Positions 35,393 through 45,007 of a stretch of DNA of 64,000 bases are shown piece by piece. Position numbers and translations under genes: made by a program. Numbering within the stretch: position 1 is the stretch's first letter; each line of letters opens with the position of its first letter. Below the pieces are notes generated by a model. The model was not told the origin of the DNA and ran no database searches. It saw nothing but the letters and a program-made list of their open reading frames with translations. This stretch comes from Bdellovibrio sp. UBA4095 (GTDB taxonomy: Bacteria; Bdellovibrionota; Bdellovibrionia; Bdellovibrionales; Bdellovibrionaceae), in the NCBI GenBank assembly GCA_002381805.1, contig DFXZ01000004.1:1138871-1202870 (forward strand), in the 5' to 3' direction.

Positions 35393-36172
35393 ATGGAAAT
35401 CACGAACCGCCATATTCTTATCACGGGAGCAAGCCGCGGCATCGGACGAGCGGTTGCAAAAATTTGTGCTCAGGATAAATCTCATCTTCATCTCGTACTG
35501 AGGCAAAATGATCCTGAGATACTGAAGGAACTTAAGAGCGAAGGTGCTAAGTCCGTAACAATTTGGGAAGCAGACTTGAGTTCACGAGACAGCGTGCAAA
35601 AGCTGCTGGAGCAATTGGCGGAGACTCCCATTGATATACTTTTTAATAATGCCGGAGTCTTAACTGGCGGCTTGTTGGAAGAGCAAGGTCTGGATGACAT
35701 TTATCGGATGTTTCAGGTGAATGTAAATTCCCTTGTGCATTTGACCCGTGGCCTATTGCCAGGAATGCTTGCTCGTAAGCGCGGTAAAATCATTAACAAT
35801 TCAAGTGTCTCTGCCTATATGCACTTTCCCGCGGCGAGCACGTATGCGGCTTCGAAAGCGGCCGTGGCTGCATTTACCAATTGTCTAAGGTTGGAACTTG
35901 CTGAAACACCTATTACCACTCTGCTCTTGGTGACGCCTCCGGTGCGAACCCGGATGTACGATGAACTTGAAACCTTGTATTCCAAAAACTTTAAAGTTCC
36001 TGTGGGAACCCTGCCACCAGCTAAGTATGCAGAAATGATTCGCGAGGCGATTTTGCATGACCTGGAAATTTTAGAGCCCGCGGGTCTTACCGGACTGGGT
36101 CTTAAGATCGCTAAATATATCAGCCCTCTTTTTGAACTTGAGATTGGAAGACGGTTTCGGCGTCACCGCTAA
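35393..36172 (+). CDS. Short-chain dehydrogenase/reductase
   Basis: A 259-residue classical SDR. Motifs: ITGASRGIGRA (cofactor loop), NNAGV, and the catalytic set NSSVSAY...TYAASKAAV (Ser-Tyr-Lys). An Arg two residues after the second strand (VLRQND) suggests NADPH preference. Substrate unknown; the C-terminus (IAKYISPLFELEIGRRF) is like fatty-acid or lipid-related SDRs of the DltE group. GAAGGATAG before ATG 35393 supports the start. Cotranscribed with rnhA. Its last four bases overlap the convergent lipoprotein gene. Confidence 0.88.
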   Translation: MEITNRHILITGASRGIGRAVAKICAQDKSHLHLVLRQNDPEILKELKSEGAKSVTIWEADLSSRDSVQKLLEQLAETPIDILFNNAGVLTGGLLEEQGLDDIYRMFQVNVNSLVHLTRGLLPGMLARKRGKIINNSSVSAYMHFPAASTYAASKAAVAAFTNCLRLELAETPITTLLLVTPPVRTRMYDELETLYSKNFKVPVGTLPPAKYAEMIREAILHDLEILEPAGLTGLGLKIAKYISPLFELEIGRRFRRHR

Positions 36173-36753
36173 GGATTAAACCTTAGGATGCCAGAAGCGA
36201 TGGGACCCGTCATCGTTAAGGTCATTTCTTTTGATTCAATGCTCTTCATGGGCACGGGGAAAATGACCGAGTAGGGTGTGCTAAAGCGGTTGTGGTATGG
36301 ATAGAGTCCTTGGATCTCTGCTAAAAGTGAGCGGATCTTTTTAACCTGGCCTTCGTAACGGCGTCCATCAACGTCCAAGAAAACTTTCCAGACGCTGTTG
36401 GGTTTTGTCAGATCATCATTCTTTTTTTCAGGTGTGAAGAAGCTGATAAAAAACTCGGCTTCGCGATTCAGACGGGCTTCATAGGCGGCGCTTTCGGTGC
36501 TGAACTTGGATTCGTCCCACTGATAAATTTGCGTTTGATAATCGAGCTGGCCTAAAGCGACCTGGGAGGTTATTGGGGTCGCATGGACTTCCAGCGTGTT
36601 GTACAGACCGGAGTACTTGATGTCTTTGTCTGATTTTTCGTAAATTAGATCTACGTATTTGCTTTGGGAAATCAGGGGTCTTCCGCCCCGCATGATTTCT
36701 TGAGAAGCACAGGATGTTAGTAAAAGGAGTGATATCAGCAGGATCGATTTCAT
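36169..36753 (-). CDS. Hypothetical lipoprotein
   Basis: A 194-residue lipoprotein: the signal ends LLLTSC (Cys15). The mature domain has no motif I recognise; it alternates beta-type stretches (GLYNTLEVHATPI, VWKVFLDVDGRRY, EMTLTMTGPIASG) and is probably a small beta-sandwich. It starts directly after the stop of the alpha/beta-hydrolase gene (TAA then ATG), with GGAGAAG inside that gene as ribosome site, so it is the last gene of nadB-hydrolase-lipoprotein. Confidence 0.65.
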   Translation of the reverse strand: MKSILLISLLLLTSCASQEIMRGGRPLISQSKYVDLIYEKSDKDIKYSGLYNTLEVHATPITSQVALGQLDYQTQIYQWDESKFSTESAAYEARLNREAEFFISFFTPEKKNDDLTKPNSVWKVFLDVDGRRYEGQVKKIRSLLAEIQGLYPYHNRFSTPYSVIFPVPMKSIESKEMTLTMTGPIASGILRFNP

Positions 36754-37605
36754 TTATTTCTTCTCCAGAAAGCTATCGAGGAATTTCTTTATGTCGGCAA
36801 AGACGGTTTTGCGATTGATGTCGTTGATCAGTTCATGCTTGCTCTCGGGATAAACGAAGAGCTCTTTTCGTTCACTTCCAAGGTCATCGAAAAATCTCTT
36901 TGCGTCGGGAGTGCTTGTCACAGGATCGTTTCCTGGCAGTAAAAACAAAGTGGGTTTTTTAAGTTCTTTGGCGCGGGGGTGAACAAACTCGAAAGCCTTC
37001 AGAAAACCCAAGAAGGCCCCAGAAGAAATTCTGTCATGTCGAAGCGGATCCATTTCGTATTCGCGAATGACATCGACATCTCGAGTAAGCATGTTATTGG
37101 AAAGTTCGTTACTCATTGTAAGCTGTGGCAACAGCTTATTGATCAGGACTGCGCCTTTGGATTTCAAAGCGGGCACTGGTACGGAAAGGCCCAAGAGCGG
37201 CGAGCTGACAATCATGGCGGTAAAATCAACCTGAGGATTTTTAAGCAAAGTTTGCAGTTGAATAAGTCCGCCCATCGAGTGACAAAATAAAATCACCGGG
37301 CCCTTTTTTACTTTTTCATCATTCAAAATGAGCTCAAGGAAAAGCCGAAAATCTTTGCAGTAGTCATCGAATTCGGCGACGTATCCGCGGCGTCCATCCG
37401 AGCGACCATGACCAATTAGATCCCAGGCATAAAAGCTCCAATGGTCATTTTCGAAAGCTTGAGTCAGGCGATGGTAGCTTTCAGAGTGCTCACCCTGTCC
37501 GTGTGTGATTATGACTGTGCCTTTTGCTTCGGGATTATCCCAAGCCTGGAAAAATAATTGCTCGTCTTGATGGCTTCTAAAGAAGCCTTCTGATCTTTTG
37601 TACAT
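36754..37605 (-). CDS. Alpha/beta hydrolase, monoacylglycerol lipase/lysophospholipase-like
   Basis: A 283-residue serine hydrolase. HGQGEHSESY is the oxyanion loop of the monoglyceride lipase/PldB group; GHGRSDGRRGYV follows; the nucleophile is in CHSMGG; Asp in PGNDPVTS and His in SKHELIND complete the triad. It has no signal peptide. Likely substrates are lysophospholipids or monoacylglycerols. ATG 37605 is chosen; TTG 37611 is in frame but unlikely. It follows nadB by 37 bases. Confidence 0.87.
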   Translation of the reverse strand: MYKRSEGFFRSHQDEQLFFQAWDNPEAKGTVIITHGQGEHSESYHRLTQAFENDHWSFYAWDLIGHGRSDGRRGYVAEFDDYCKDFRLFLELILNDEKVKKGPVILFCHSMGGLIQLQTLLKNPQVDFTAMIVSSPLLGLSVPVPALKSKGAVLINKLLPQLTMSNELSNNMLTRDVDVIREYEMDPLRHDRISSGAFLGFLKAFEFVHPRAKELKKPTLFLLPGNDPVTSTPDAKRFFDDLGSERKELFVYPESKHELINDINRKTVFADIKKFLDSFLEKK

Positions 37606-37642
37606 AATCAATAGATTGCCTAAATGGTTTCAAGCGAGCAAG

Positions 37643-39256
37643 TCAAATCAGGCCACGTACGACGATGGTATCGTGAGGGTCTGGCTGCGTATCTGGGAAG
37701 TCGATGTTATAGTGAATGCCCCGCGACTCTTTTCTGCGAAGAGCGCATTCGACCGAAAGGTCTGCAACGATGGCAATATTCCGAAGCTCTAAAATGTCCG
37801 GATGCATTTTCATGTGTGAATAATAATCAGTAGTTTCGGCAAGAATATTCTTCAGGCGATGTTGCGCACGCTCCAGTCTTTTATTCGAGCGCAAGATACC
37901 CATGTAGTTCCACATGAGGCGACGAATTTCATCCCACATATGGGTGATGACGATCATTTCATCATCATTGGACTCTTGCGGATGGCTCCATGGTTTAGGA
38001 GGATGCGGGTTCAGCTTATAAGATTGCCAATTGCTGATCATTTTCTCAGCGCAATTATGAGCAGTGGTTAAGCACTCAAGTAGAGAGTTTGAAGCCAGGC
38101 GATTGGCGCCGTGCAAGCCGGTGCAAGCGGTTTCTCCGACAGCCCATAGTCCTGAAATGTCAGTTTGGCCGTTTACATCGGTGAGAATGCCCCCGCAGAG
38201 ATAGTGAGCAGCAGGGACTACCGGTATAGGCTGAGTGCTCATGTTGATGCCATACTCTAAACACTTGTTAAAAATGTGCGGAAAACGTTTTTTCAGAAAG
38301 GCTTCATCTAGATGAGTCATGTCCAGAAAAACACAAGAGGCACCTGTTTTTTTCATTTCTTTATCTATTGATCTGGCCACAACGTCACGAGGTGCGAGGG
38401 AGCCCAAGCGATGATACTTGTGCATGAACGCCTCTCCATTGCTATCGATCAGCTCGCCACCTTCACCGCGTAAAGCTTCTGATATGAGAAAATTTCGAGC
38501 TTCGCGATGGTAGAGGCAAGTGGGGTGGAACTGCATAAATTCCAAATTGGCAATACGAGCGCCCACCCTGTAAGCCATGGCGATGCCGTCACCTGTCGCG
38601 CCACTCCAGTTGGAAGTATAAAGATAGACTTTTCCTGCTCCACCCGTTGCAAGAACTGTATTTTTAGCGATAAAGGCGTGGACTTCGCCATCGGCGGTGT
38701 TCAAAGCGTAGCATCCCACGCAGGTCACAGGCGACATGTCGACGGGGTCGAGCTCTTTGTTCACGATAAGGTCGATCGCGTGATGATGTTCAAATAAAGT
38801 GATGTTTGGATTTTCGTGAACTCGCGCTAAAAGGACCCGGTGAACCTCTAGTCCCGTTTGATCTTCGAAGTGTAAAATGCGTCGGTGGCTATGTCCGCCC
38901 TCGCGCGTCAAATCGATTTCATGAGTGCCTTCCGCATCTTTGATTTTTATATCGAAATTGACGCCCCAGTTTATTAAATCTTTAATTCTATCAGGAGCTT
39001 GTTCGACATAATCGCGAACGACTGTTTCCTTGCAGAGACCGGCTCCGGCGGTCACTGTATCCTGAATATGAGATTCAAAACTGTCCTCCGACGACATCAC
39101 CGCTGAAATTCCACCTTGGGCCATGGAGGAATTCGTTCCACTGGCACCATCCTTAGCCAAAATAATGACTTTTCCCTGCTGAGCGAGCTTCAGAGCCAGA
39201 GCGAGACCTGCGGTTCCTGAGCCAATGACTAAAATATCGGAGTGATGCGTGTTCAT
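37643..39256 (-). CDS. nadB: L-aspartate oxidase
   Basis: A 537-residue FAD enzyme that oxidises aspartate to iminoaspartate, the first step of NAD synthesis. Marks: VIGSGTAGLALAL (FAD loop), SSMAQGGISAV, REGGHSHRRILHFED, PTCLYH, and ALRGEGGELIDSNG, with GLWAVGETACTGLHGANRLA near the flavin. These match NadB rather than succinate dehydrogenase, which would have a covalent-FAD His and membrane partners. Divergent from the sensor-kinase operon. nadA and nadC are not in the window. Confidence 0.95.
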   Translation of the reverse strand: MNTHHSDILVIGSGTAGLALALKLAQQGKVIILAKDGASGTNSSMAQGGISAVMSSEDSFESHIQDTVTAGAGLCKETVVRDYVEQAPDRIKDLINWGVNFDIKIKDAEGTHEIDLTREGGHSHRRILHFEDQTGLEVHRVLLARVHENPNITLFEHHHAIDLIVNKELDPVDMSPVTCVGCYALNTADGEVHAFIAKNTVLATGGAGKVYLYTSNWSGATGDGIAMAYRVGARIANLEFMQFHPTCLYHREARNFLISEALRGEGGELIDSNGEAFMHKYHRLGSLAPRDVVARSIDKEMKKTGASCVFLDMTHLDEAFLKKRFPHIFNKCLEYGINMSTQPIPVVPAAHYLCGGILTDVNGQTDISGLWAVGETACTGLHGANRLASNSLLECLTTAHNCAEKMISNWQSYKLNPHPPKPWSHPQESNDDEMIVITHMWDEIRRLMWNYMGILRSNKRLERAQHRLKNILAETTDYYSHMKMHPDILELRNIAIVADLSVECALRRKESRGIHYNIDFPDTQPDPHDTIVVRGLI

Positions 39257-39302
39257 GCGAGATTTCTAAATCCTTTTAATGTCTTTTGCAAAGGACTCTT
39301 GC

Positions 39303-39332
39303 TTGATTCTTCGTACTTTCTAAAACTACAAT
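39303..39332 (+). promoter_or_regulatory. Candidate promoter of the kinase-MCE operon
   Basis: TTGATT (39303-39308) and TACAAT (39327-39332) are 18 bases apart; transcription would start about 39339, some 53 bases before ATG 39392. It would drive the run of genes up to 50995. Confidence 0.5.
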
Positions 39333-39391
39333 GAAATCAAAGACTCACGCACGAGCTTGGCGTGGCAAAGTCAGAGGAAGGAACCGTCTCA

Positions 39392-41494
39392 ATGAAAGTA
39401 AAACTTGTCGCAGTCCTGATTGCTGTCGCAGTCGTTTTCATTGGAGCTGTGTTATGGAGAACCGATAGTTTTGTTTTTAATGATCGAATGAGCTGGGTCG
39501 AGGCGCAGACGCGGACTCAAATTGGTTCTATCAATCATTCCCTGGTCATTGAGTTAAAAGCCTTGAAGCGCGTTGTATCTGCTATGAATCCTGAAAGCTT
39601 TCAAAGTGGCAAGGTTTCTTGGAATGCACTTGCGCCCTATTACGCCGTGGCCTCATTCACAATTCAGGGTAAAGAGTTGCGGCCTCAGACGATCGTTGCG
39701 AAAGAAAACTCAAAGGCAGAGAAGTGGACGGCTGATTTTGTTAAGTCAGCTGTGGGCAACCTGGGGACGCTGACTCCAGATCAAAAGTTTTTTGTAAAAC
39801 CCTTCCAAGACTCGCAGCGCGGTCGATACGTGGCACTTCTCTTTATTGAAGGAAGCCGCGCCTTTGCTTTGTTTGGATCAGGAGAGATTTTTCAATCACT
39901 GATCGATTCGCAGAAAGGCACGTTAAGTGCGTTTTCCATAGTGACTTCATCTGGCTTAACGGTCGGGCACTCTGTTCCAGAGTATCTCGGAACGATTATG
40001 CGCGACGATCCTGTCTTTAAACAAGCTCAAGGCGGCGCCACTCAAGGTAATGGAATTTTTAATCCCGGCACCGAAAAAGAAATCTATGGCATGTTCGAGT
40101 CTGTTCCCGAGAGCAACCTTTTGGTTCTAAGTAGTGCTCCATTGGCAGAAGCGATGAAGGGGCGAGGCGGTTTGTGGTGGCAGTTCCTGCTCCTGGGATG
40201 CGGTCTAATCGCCGTCGGAACAGCGGCTATTCTTTGGGTGATTATGCCAACCGAAAAGCAGTTGGAAGATATGACTCTGGAAATGGATCAACTTAAAAAT
40301 CGTAGCATGCTTTCTGCGGAGCCCGTAGTGAGCGTAGATCCTGAGCTTCTGCAAAAAGATAAAATGCAGACCTCTATGCGAGTAGCATCTGCATTAGCGC
40401 ATGAGATGAGTGGTCCGCTGGCTGCAATTATCGGGCACTCGCAGATGATTCTAGCCAAAGAGCCCGCTGCAGAAGTGGTAGAAAGTGCTGACTCGATCTT
40501 GCGCGAGACCCGATCGGCGCGCGAAGTGGTCGATAAGCTCTTAGGTTATGCTGGTGAAGAGCTTCAAGAGAAAAACTCTATGAAAGTAGAGGGGCCACTT
40601 GCAAAGAGTTTAAAATCGCTCGAAGGTTTATTTGCAGACAAGGGCGTAAAACTCATTAAGAACATTCAAGAAACAAGTCCGATTGCACTTCATGCGGATT
40701 CTTTAGTTAAAGCGCTGACCAATATCTTCAACAACTCTGTTGAGGCTATGGAAAGGATGCCGAAGAAGGAAATCAGAATCGATCTTTATGAGGACTCTGA
40801 AGGTGTCCATCTTCATATCGCTGATAGCGGCGAAGGCATCGAAGACGATAAGGTGAATAAGATCTTTGATCCGTTTTTTACGACAAGATCGTTTCAGAAT
40901 CACCTGGGGCTGGGGCTTTCGGTTGTTTTCGGTATACTTAGGGAGCACAAGGCAGAGGTTTCGGCCGAGTCGAAGCGTGGTCAAGGAACGCTGATAAAAA
41001 TATTATTCCATAAAACTGCCTCGGTTAAAGACACAGTAGCTAAAAAAGAAGAGGTCTTAATAGCAAAGGAATTGCCACAGATGAGAACGGAATCTGCAGA
41101 ACGACAAGAGGCGGAGGCACGATATGCTGAGGAACAGGCCAGCCTGCCAAAACCTTCACCTTTGGATATTAACATTGATAATCTCCTGGAGCTTCCGGAA
41201 GAGGCAGCCTCCCCGGTGACTGCAACTCCCGTCGCAGAAACGATGAAGCCCAGGATGAAGTCCGAAATATCTTCAGACGATGAGCTGACGTTTGTGGATG
41301 GCTTTTTAGACAATGAAAAAACGACGGTGGCGGCAACGACGGTATCAACACCCAAATTGGATGTGACTGACGAAGTGGATAAAGATCTTATTGCGGCAAG
41401 CCTCATAGGACCCCCAAAGTCTGCACCAGTTCAGAAAGCATCTAAGTTAGATGATTATCAGGTAGAAATTCGCCGACCAGGAAAAAGGATTTAA
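39392..41494 (+). CDS. Membrane sensor histidine kinase with long acidic tail
   Basis: A 700-residue protein. A first transmembrane helix (about 3-22), a periplasmic sensor domain (about 25-260), a second helix (263-285), then HisKA with His337 in ALAHEMSG, and an HATPase domain: NIFNNSVEAM (N box), DSGEGI (G1), FFTTR and GLGLSVV (G2). After about residue 545 comes a 150-residue acidic, low-complexity tail ending VEIRRPGKRI. GGAAGGA before ATG 39392 fixes the start; GTG 39362 is in frame but lacks one. No separate response regulator follows; the next gene has a receiver-like and a degenerate GGDEF domain and may be its partner. First gene of a long operon. Confidence 0.9.
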   Translation: MKVKLVAVLIAVAVVFIGAVLWRTDSFVFNDRMSWVEAQTRTQIGSINHSLVIELKALKRVVSAMNPESFQSGKVSWNALAPYYAVASFTIQGKELRPQTIVAKENSKAEKWTADFVKSAVGNLGTLTPDQKFFVKPFQDSQRGRYVALLFIEGSRAFALFGSGEIFQSLIDSQKGTLSAFSIVTSSGLTVGHSVPEYLGTIMRDDPVFKQAQGGATQGNGIFNPGTEKEIYGMFESVPESNLLVLSSAPLAEAMKGRGGLWWQFLLLGCGLIAVGTAAILWVIMPTEKQLEDMTLEMDQLKNRSMLSAEPVVSVDPELLQKDKMQTSMRVASALAHEMSGPLAAIIGHSQMILAKEPAAEVVESADSILRETRSAREVVDKLLGYAGEELQEKNSMKVEGPLAKSLKSLEGLFADKGVKLIKNIQETSPIALHADSLVKALTNIFNNSVEAMERMPKKEIRIDLYEDSEGVHLHIADSGEGIEDDKVNKIFDPFFTTRSFQNHLGLGLSVVFGILREHKAEVSAESKRGQGTLIKILFHKTASVKDTVAKKEEVLIAKELPQMRTESAERQEAEARYAEEQASLPKPSPLDINIDNLLELPEEAASPVTATPVAETMKPRMKSEISSDDELTFVDGFLDNEKTTVAATTVSTPKLDVTDEVDKDLIAASLIGPPKSAPVQKASKLDDYQVEIRRPGKRI

Positions 41495-41496
41495 AG

Positions 41497-42975
41497 TTGA
41501 ATATTCGCGAGCACAGCTCTCAATTCACGATTTTTGTATTTACTACGGATGTCGATCTTGGTGCCTCCGCGAAGGTATATCTTTCGCAAGCAGGGTATGA
41601 TGCCTACTTCTTTCAGGATCCGGAAATGCTGGAGCAAAGATTGAAAGAAAGTCCACCGCATATCCTGGTGTTTGCAACTTCAGTATTGGGCGGCTCCCTT
41701 AGTGACTTTGTCTCGCATGTTCTTGAGATTAACGATGAGATCAGATTCATCGCGTTGTCCGCGAACACTCAGTTTGAGGTTCTTGCTCAGTACAACGGCC
41801 ATGGATTGGTGGATGTTATTTCTGACGAGCCCGTCGCCCTTGAATCAAGAATTGTCTGGGCTGTGGATCGTGCTGCTGAGAAGCTTTACCTGACTTACCA
41901 AAACGAGCAACTTTTTGATGATTTAAGAAATACTCAGCAAAAAATGAAGGAAGCGCATTCGGCTGCGATTGCCAGCATGCAACCGCAAAAGGAAGTGATC
42001 TCCTTTTCATATAAAATAGCTGAATATAAGACGGCTCAGAGTAAAGAAGATCTCTTGCAGAAATTCTTGAATAATCTGGAGCACACGCTTTGCGTGTATT
42101 TCAAATTTCTGCCGTCTGTGCGGTCCTTTGTCGCCACTCACGCAAATGGTATACCGGCAGCCAGCATTCAGGGTGTCGGTTGCCAACTAGAGTCTGATGA
42201 TATGAAAGAGCTGGGATCACAGTTGGCATTAGGGTTGTTACCCGAACGGTTCAGCTCAATGCTTGTCGAAGCTTTTCATTTTAATCCGCCAAAAGCTCTG
42301 CCACTTTATGCGAACAATATCTTGGAAGGGGTCTTCGTTTATTCGGGACTTCTGGGCGGCACGGCGGCTGAAATGATGGGCGAAGAATTTAGTTTATTTT
42401 CGCTTTGTTATTCTCATTTCTCACTCGAGAAAAAAGTCGACTCGCTTGAGGTTAAAGATTTCGTAACTGAAGTATATAATCGCAGTTATTACCTAAAGGC
42501 TCTTAACGAGGAATTTTCTCGCAGCCGACGCTTAAAGCAGCCGTTGTCTTTGGTGAAAATCGCCATTGATGATTTTTTCGAGATTGAATCCTCGCTAGGC
42601 GAAGCGGTCAGGGATGAGCTGTTAAGATCTCTTGCAACACTAATTGCAAAAAGCAGTCGTACCAATGATGTCACTTGCCGTAGCGGGATGAACGAGATGG
42701 TTTTGATTCTTCCTCATTGCTCCAAAAAAGGCGCGGCCCTGCGTGCTGAAAGATTACGGCGTATAGTTGAGAGTGCTTCATTTATGGAGCGCGGAATGAA
42801 AGTCTCCATAAGTCTGGGAGTCAGTGAATATCCGTCGCTCTGTGATTCGGCTCAGTCACTGGATGAAACAGCGACAAAAGCTCTGGTGCATATTGCCGAT
42901 AAGGGCGGAAATAAAATTTGTCTGTATAAGGCGTCTGAAAAGCATCAACCTGATTTTGAAGTTCCGGCTGAGTGA
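41497..42975 (+). CDS. Receiver-like plus degenerate GGDEF protein
   Basis: A 492-residue cytoplasmic protein. The N-terminal 120 residues look like a receiver fold (IFVFTTDVDLGASAKVYL, then HILVFATSVLGG), but the usual acidic pocket and phospho-Asp are not evident. A middle segment resembles a coiled-coil/GAF-like region. The C-terminal 165 residues follow the GGDEF pattern (DFVTEVYNRSYYL, then KVSISLGVSEYP, and ADKGGNKI), but the active loop reads S-GMNEM at residues 396-401 instead of GGDEF, so cyclase activity is unlikely. It may bind ligands or act as an adaptor. TTG 41497 follows AAGG and is 2 bases after the kinase stop. Confidence 0.82.
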   Translation: MNIREHSSQFTIFVFTTDVDLGASAKVYLSQAGYDAYFFQDPEMLEQRLKESPPHILVFATSVLGGSLSDFVSHVLEINDEIRFIALSANTQFEVLAQYNGHGLVDVISDEPVALESRIVWAVDRAAEKLYLTYQNEQLFDDLRNTQQKMKEAHSAAIASMQPQKEVISFSYKIAEYKTAQSKEDLLQKFLNNLEHTLCVYFKFLPSVRSFVATHANGIPAASIQGVGCQLESDDMKELGSQLALGLLPERFSSMLVEAFHFNPPKALPLYANNILEGVFVYSGLLGGTAAEMMGEEFSLFSLCYSHFSLEKKVDSLEVKDFVTEVYNRSYYLKALNEEFSRSRRLKQPLSLVKIAIDDFFEIESSLGEAVRDELLRSLATLIAKSSRTNDVTCRSGMNEMVLILPHCSKKGAALRAERLRRIVESASFMERGMKVSISLGVSEYPSLCDSAQSLDETATKALVHIADKGGNKICLYKASEKHQPDFEVPAE

Positions 42976-42980
42976 GTTGC

Positions 42981-44183
42981 ATGATGGAGATGTATCGCCG
43001 AACTTATGCCGAAATCAATCTCGATAATCTTAGAAACAACATAACGTTGTTGCAGAATTCATTTCCAGATGCGTTTCTTTGTCCCATGCTGAAGGCGAAT
43101 GCATATGGGCACGGCGATGTGCAACTTGCTGCGTACCTTGAAAGTCTTGGGATACAGCATCTAGGTGTTTGTTTGATTGAAGAAGGTCTGTTGCTGCGAA
43201 ATTTTGGTGTCAAAGCGGAAATTCTGGTATTTAGGGGCTTCGACCGCAAAGGTGCGGAAAAGATTATCCAGTACCAAATGACTCCCGTCGTAAGTACTTG
43301 GGAGCATATCGATCATTTAGAGGCGGTGGCGACTTCTGCCGTAAATATTCATCTGAAGTTCGATACGGGAATGAACCGTTTAGGTTTTCGACCAGAAGAA
43401 GCGCAAAAGCTTTTCGAGCGACTCTGGCAGAATAAGAAAATTCGTCTGAAAGCTTTGGTTACTCATTTGCTGCAAGGGCAGGATGCAGTCGATCCTAAAG
43501 GTCGAAGCGCACAGCAGTTGCAAGCGATTCATCAAGTGAGCGAGGTCTTTAAATCATTTGGGGTCATCACTCATTCTTTAAATACGTCTGGAATTCTGTC
43601 TTTGCTGGAGGTTCGCAAGCAAAACATCCAAAGCCATCCTTTGCTTCTGCAGAACTGGGGCTTGCGACCAGGATTGATGATTTATGGTTTGAACCCCATG
43701 GGAGAGTCTGGAACTGCTGGTTTAAAACCTGTGATGACTTTGAAATCCACGGTAGCGACATTTCGCCGACTGAAAATCGGGGAAACCGTTTCCTATAGCG
43801 GTACTTGGACAGCCCAAAGGGAATCCATAATCGCAGTCGTGCCCATCGGTTATGCAGACGGTTATCATCGACTTCTTTCGGGTCGTTCGAAGGTGCTTTT
43901 CGCCGGTCATAAGGTCCCAGTCGTCGGTTCAATTTGTATGGACTATCTGATGGTCGATGTGACCGATGTTATAAAAGATCAGGATACTAAAAAGTTCCAG
44001 GACCTTGAGGTCATTCTTTTCGGTTCAGATAAGTCGGGCAACTATATTTCGCCAGAAGAGATCGCAAGTCATGCAGAAACTGTTATGTGGGAAATCCTGA
44101 CAAGTGTCGGAGAACGCGTGCCCCGCGTTTATGTGGGCGACGGTCGAAATTTTATTCTGGACGAAGTCGGAGCTAAGCAATGA
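42981..44183 (+). CDS. alr: Alanine racemase
   Basis: A 400-residue PLP enzyme interconverting L- and D-alanine for peptidoglycan. PLP lysine is Lys38 in PMLKANAYGHG; the catalytic tyrosine lies in PIGYADGYHR; the C-terminal domain has GSICMDYLMVDVTD. ATG 42981 is used; GTG 42972 and ATG 42984 or 42990 are alternatives, with no strong ribosome site, and translation is likely coupled to the preceding gene. It overlaps mlaE (ATGA). Confidence 0.95.
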   Translation: MMEMYRRTYAEINLDNLRNNITLLQNSFPDAFLCPMLKANAYGHGDVQLAAYLESLGIQHLGVCLIEEGLLLRNFGVKAEILVFRGFDRKGAEKIIQYQMTPVVSTWEHIDHLEAVATSAVNIHLKFDTGMNRLGFRPEEAQKLFERLWQNKKIRLKALVTHLLQGQDAVDPKGRSAQQLQAIHQVSEVFKSFGVITHSLNTSGILSLLEVRKQNIQSHPLLLQNWGLRPGLMIYGLNPMGESGTAGLKPVMTLKSTVATFRRLKIGETVSYSGTWTAQRESIIAVVPIGYADGYHRLLSGRSKVLFAGHKVPVVGSICMDYLMVDVTDVIKDQDTKKFQDLEVILFGSDKSGNYISPEEIASHAETVMWEILTSVGERVPRVYVGDGRNFILDEVGAKQ

Positions 44184-45007
44184 GCCTTTCAGGATCAGTG
44201 GTTAAGGGAATATCAGGTATAGGATCAGTTGCTATTGATTTCGCCAAGAAAGCTATCTATGAAACCGGAATGGTAGCAATTTTCTTTACGGAGAGCGTAC
44301 GGCTTATATTTGCTAAACCATCGCGCTTTAACGAGATCATCAAGCACATGGAATTTATCGGTAACCAATCGATTTGGATCATCTGTTTAACCGGAGCGTT
44401 CACGGGTCTGGCTTTGTCTTTTCAGCTCTATCTTGGCTTTAAGTTATTCAATGCCGTCAATATGGTGGGTCCTACGGTAGCACTTGGAATTACGCGGGAA
44501 CTCGGTCCTGTATTGACTGGTTTGATTGTAGCTGCCCGAGCAGGTGGAGCGATGGCCGCTCGTCTCGGTACAATGAGAGTGAATGAGCAGATAGATGCTC
44601 TTGATGTTATGGGTGTGAACACAAAACAGTATCTTATCAGTCCTAGATTGGTGGCAGCCTTTGTGTGTATGCCGTTGCTCGTCGCTGTTTTCGATTTCGT
44701 TGCCATGATCGGTAGCTACTTTCTTTGCGTTAAGCTTGTCCAGTTAGACGAAGCCGTATTTTGGCAGAAGATCGCCGACATGATCGAAGTGAAACACATC
44801 AATGAAGGTCTCGTAAAAGGTATGATCTTCGGTATCTATTTTTCGGTGATGTGTACCTATCGCGGCTTTAACACGAAAGGTGGGGCCAAGGGGGTTGGCG
44901 AAGCTACCAATGAAGGCGTGGTTCAAAGCATGGTCGGCATTATCATTCTTGATTACTTTGTGACGAACATCATTCGCTTCGTTTATAATATTTTGGGGAT
45001 TTCATGA
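44180..45007 (+). CDS. mlaE: MlaE-type ABC permease for MCE lipid transport
   Basis: A 275-residue inner-membrane permease with five or six hydrophobic segments. The conserved cytoplasmic signature ITRELGPVLTGLIVAARAGGA then MAARLGTMRVNEQIDAL and the FNTKGGAKGVGEATNEGVV region are characteristic of the MlaE/YrbE family. With MlaF and MlaD it moves phospholipids across or from the inner membrane. Starts overlap stops on both sides (ATGA), so the E-F-D genes are coupled. Confidence 0.96.
   Translation: MSLSGSVVKGISGIGSVAIDFAKKAIYETGMVAIFFTESVRLIFAKPSRFNEIIKHMEFIGNQSIWIICLTGAFTGLALSFQLYLGFKLFNAVNMVGPTVALGITRELGPVLTGLIVAARAGGAMAARLGTMRVNEQIDALDVMGVNTKQYLISPRLVAAFVCMPLLVAVFDFVAMIGSYFLCVKLVQLDEAVFWQKIADMIEVKHINEGLVKGMIFGIYFSVMCTYRGFNTKGGAKGVGEATNEGVVQSMVGIIILDYFVTNIIRFVYNILGIS

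Noticed and set aside
39362..39391. GTG start for the sensor kinase
   Set aside because: No ribosome site before it; GGAAGGA is spaced for ATG 39392.
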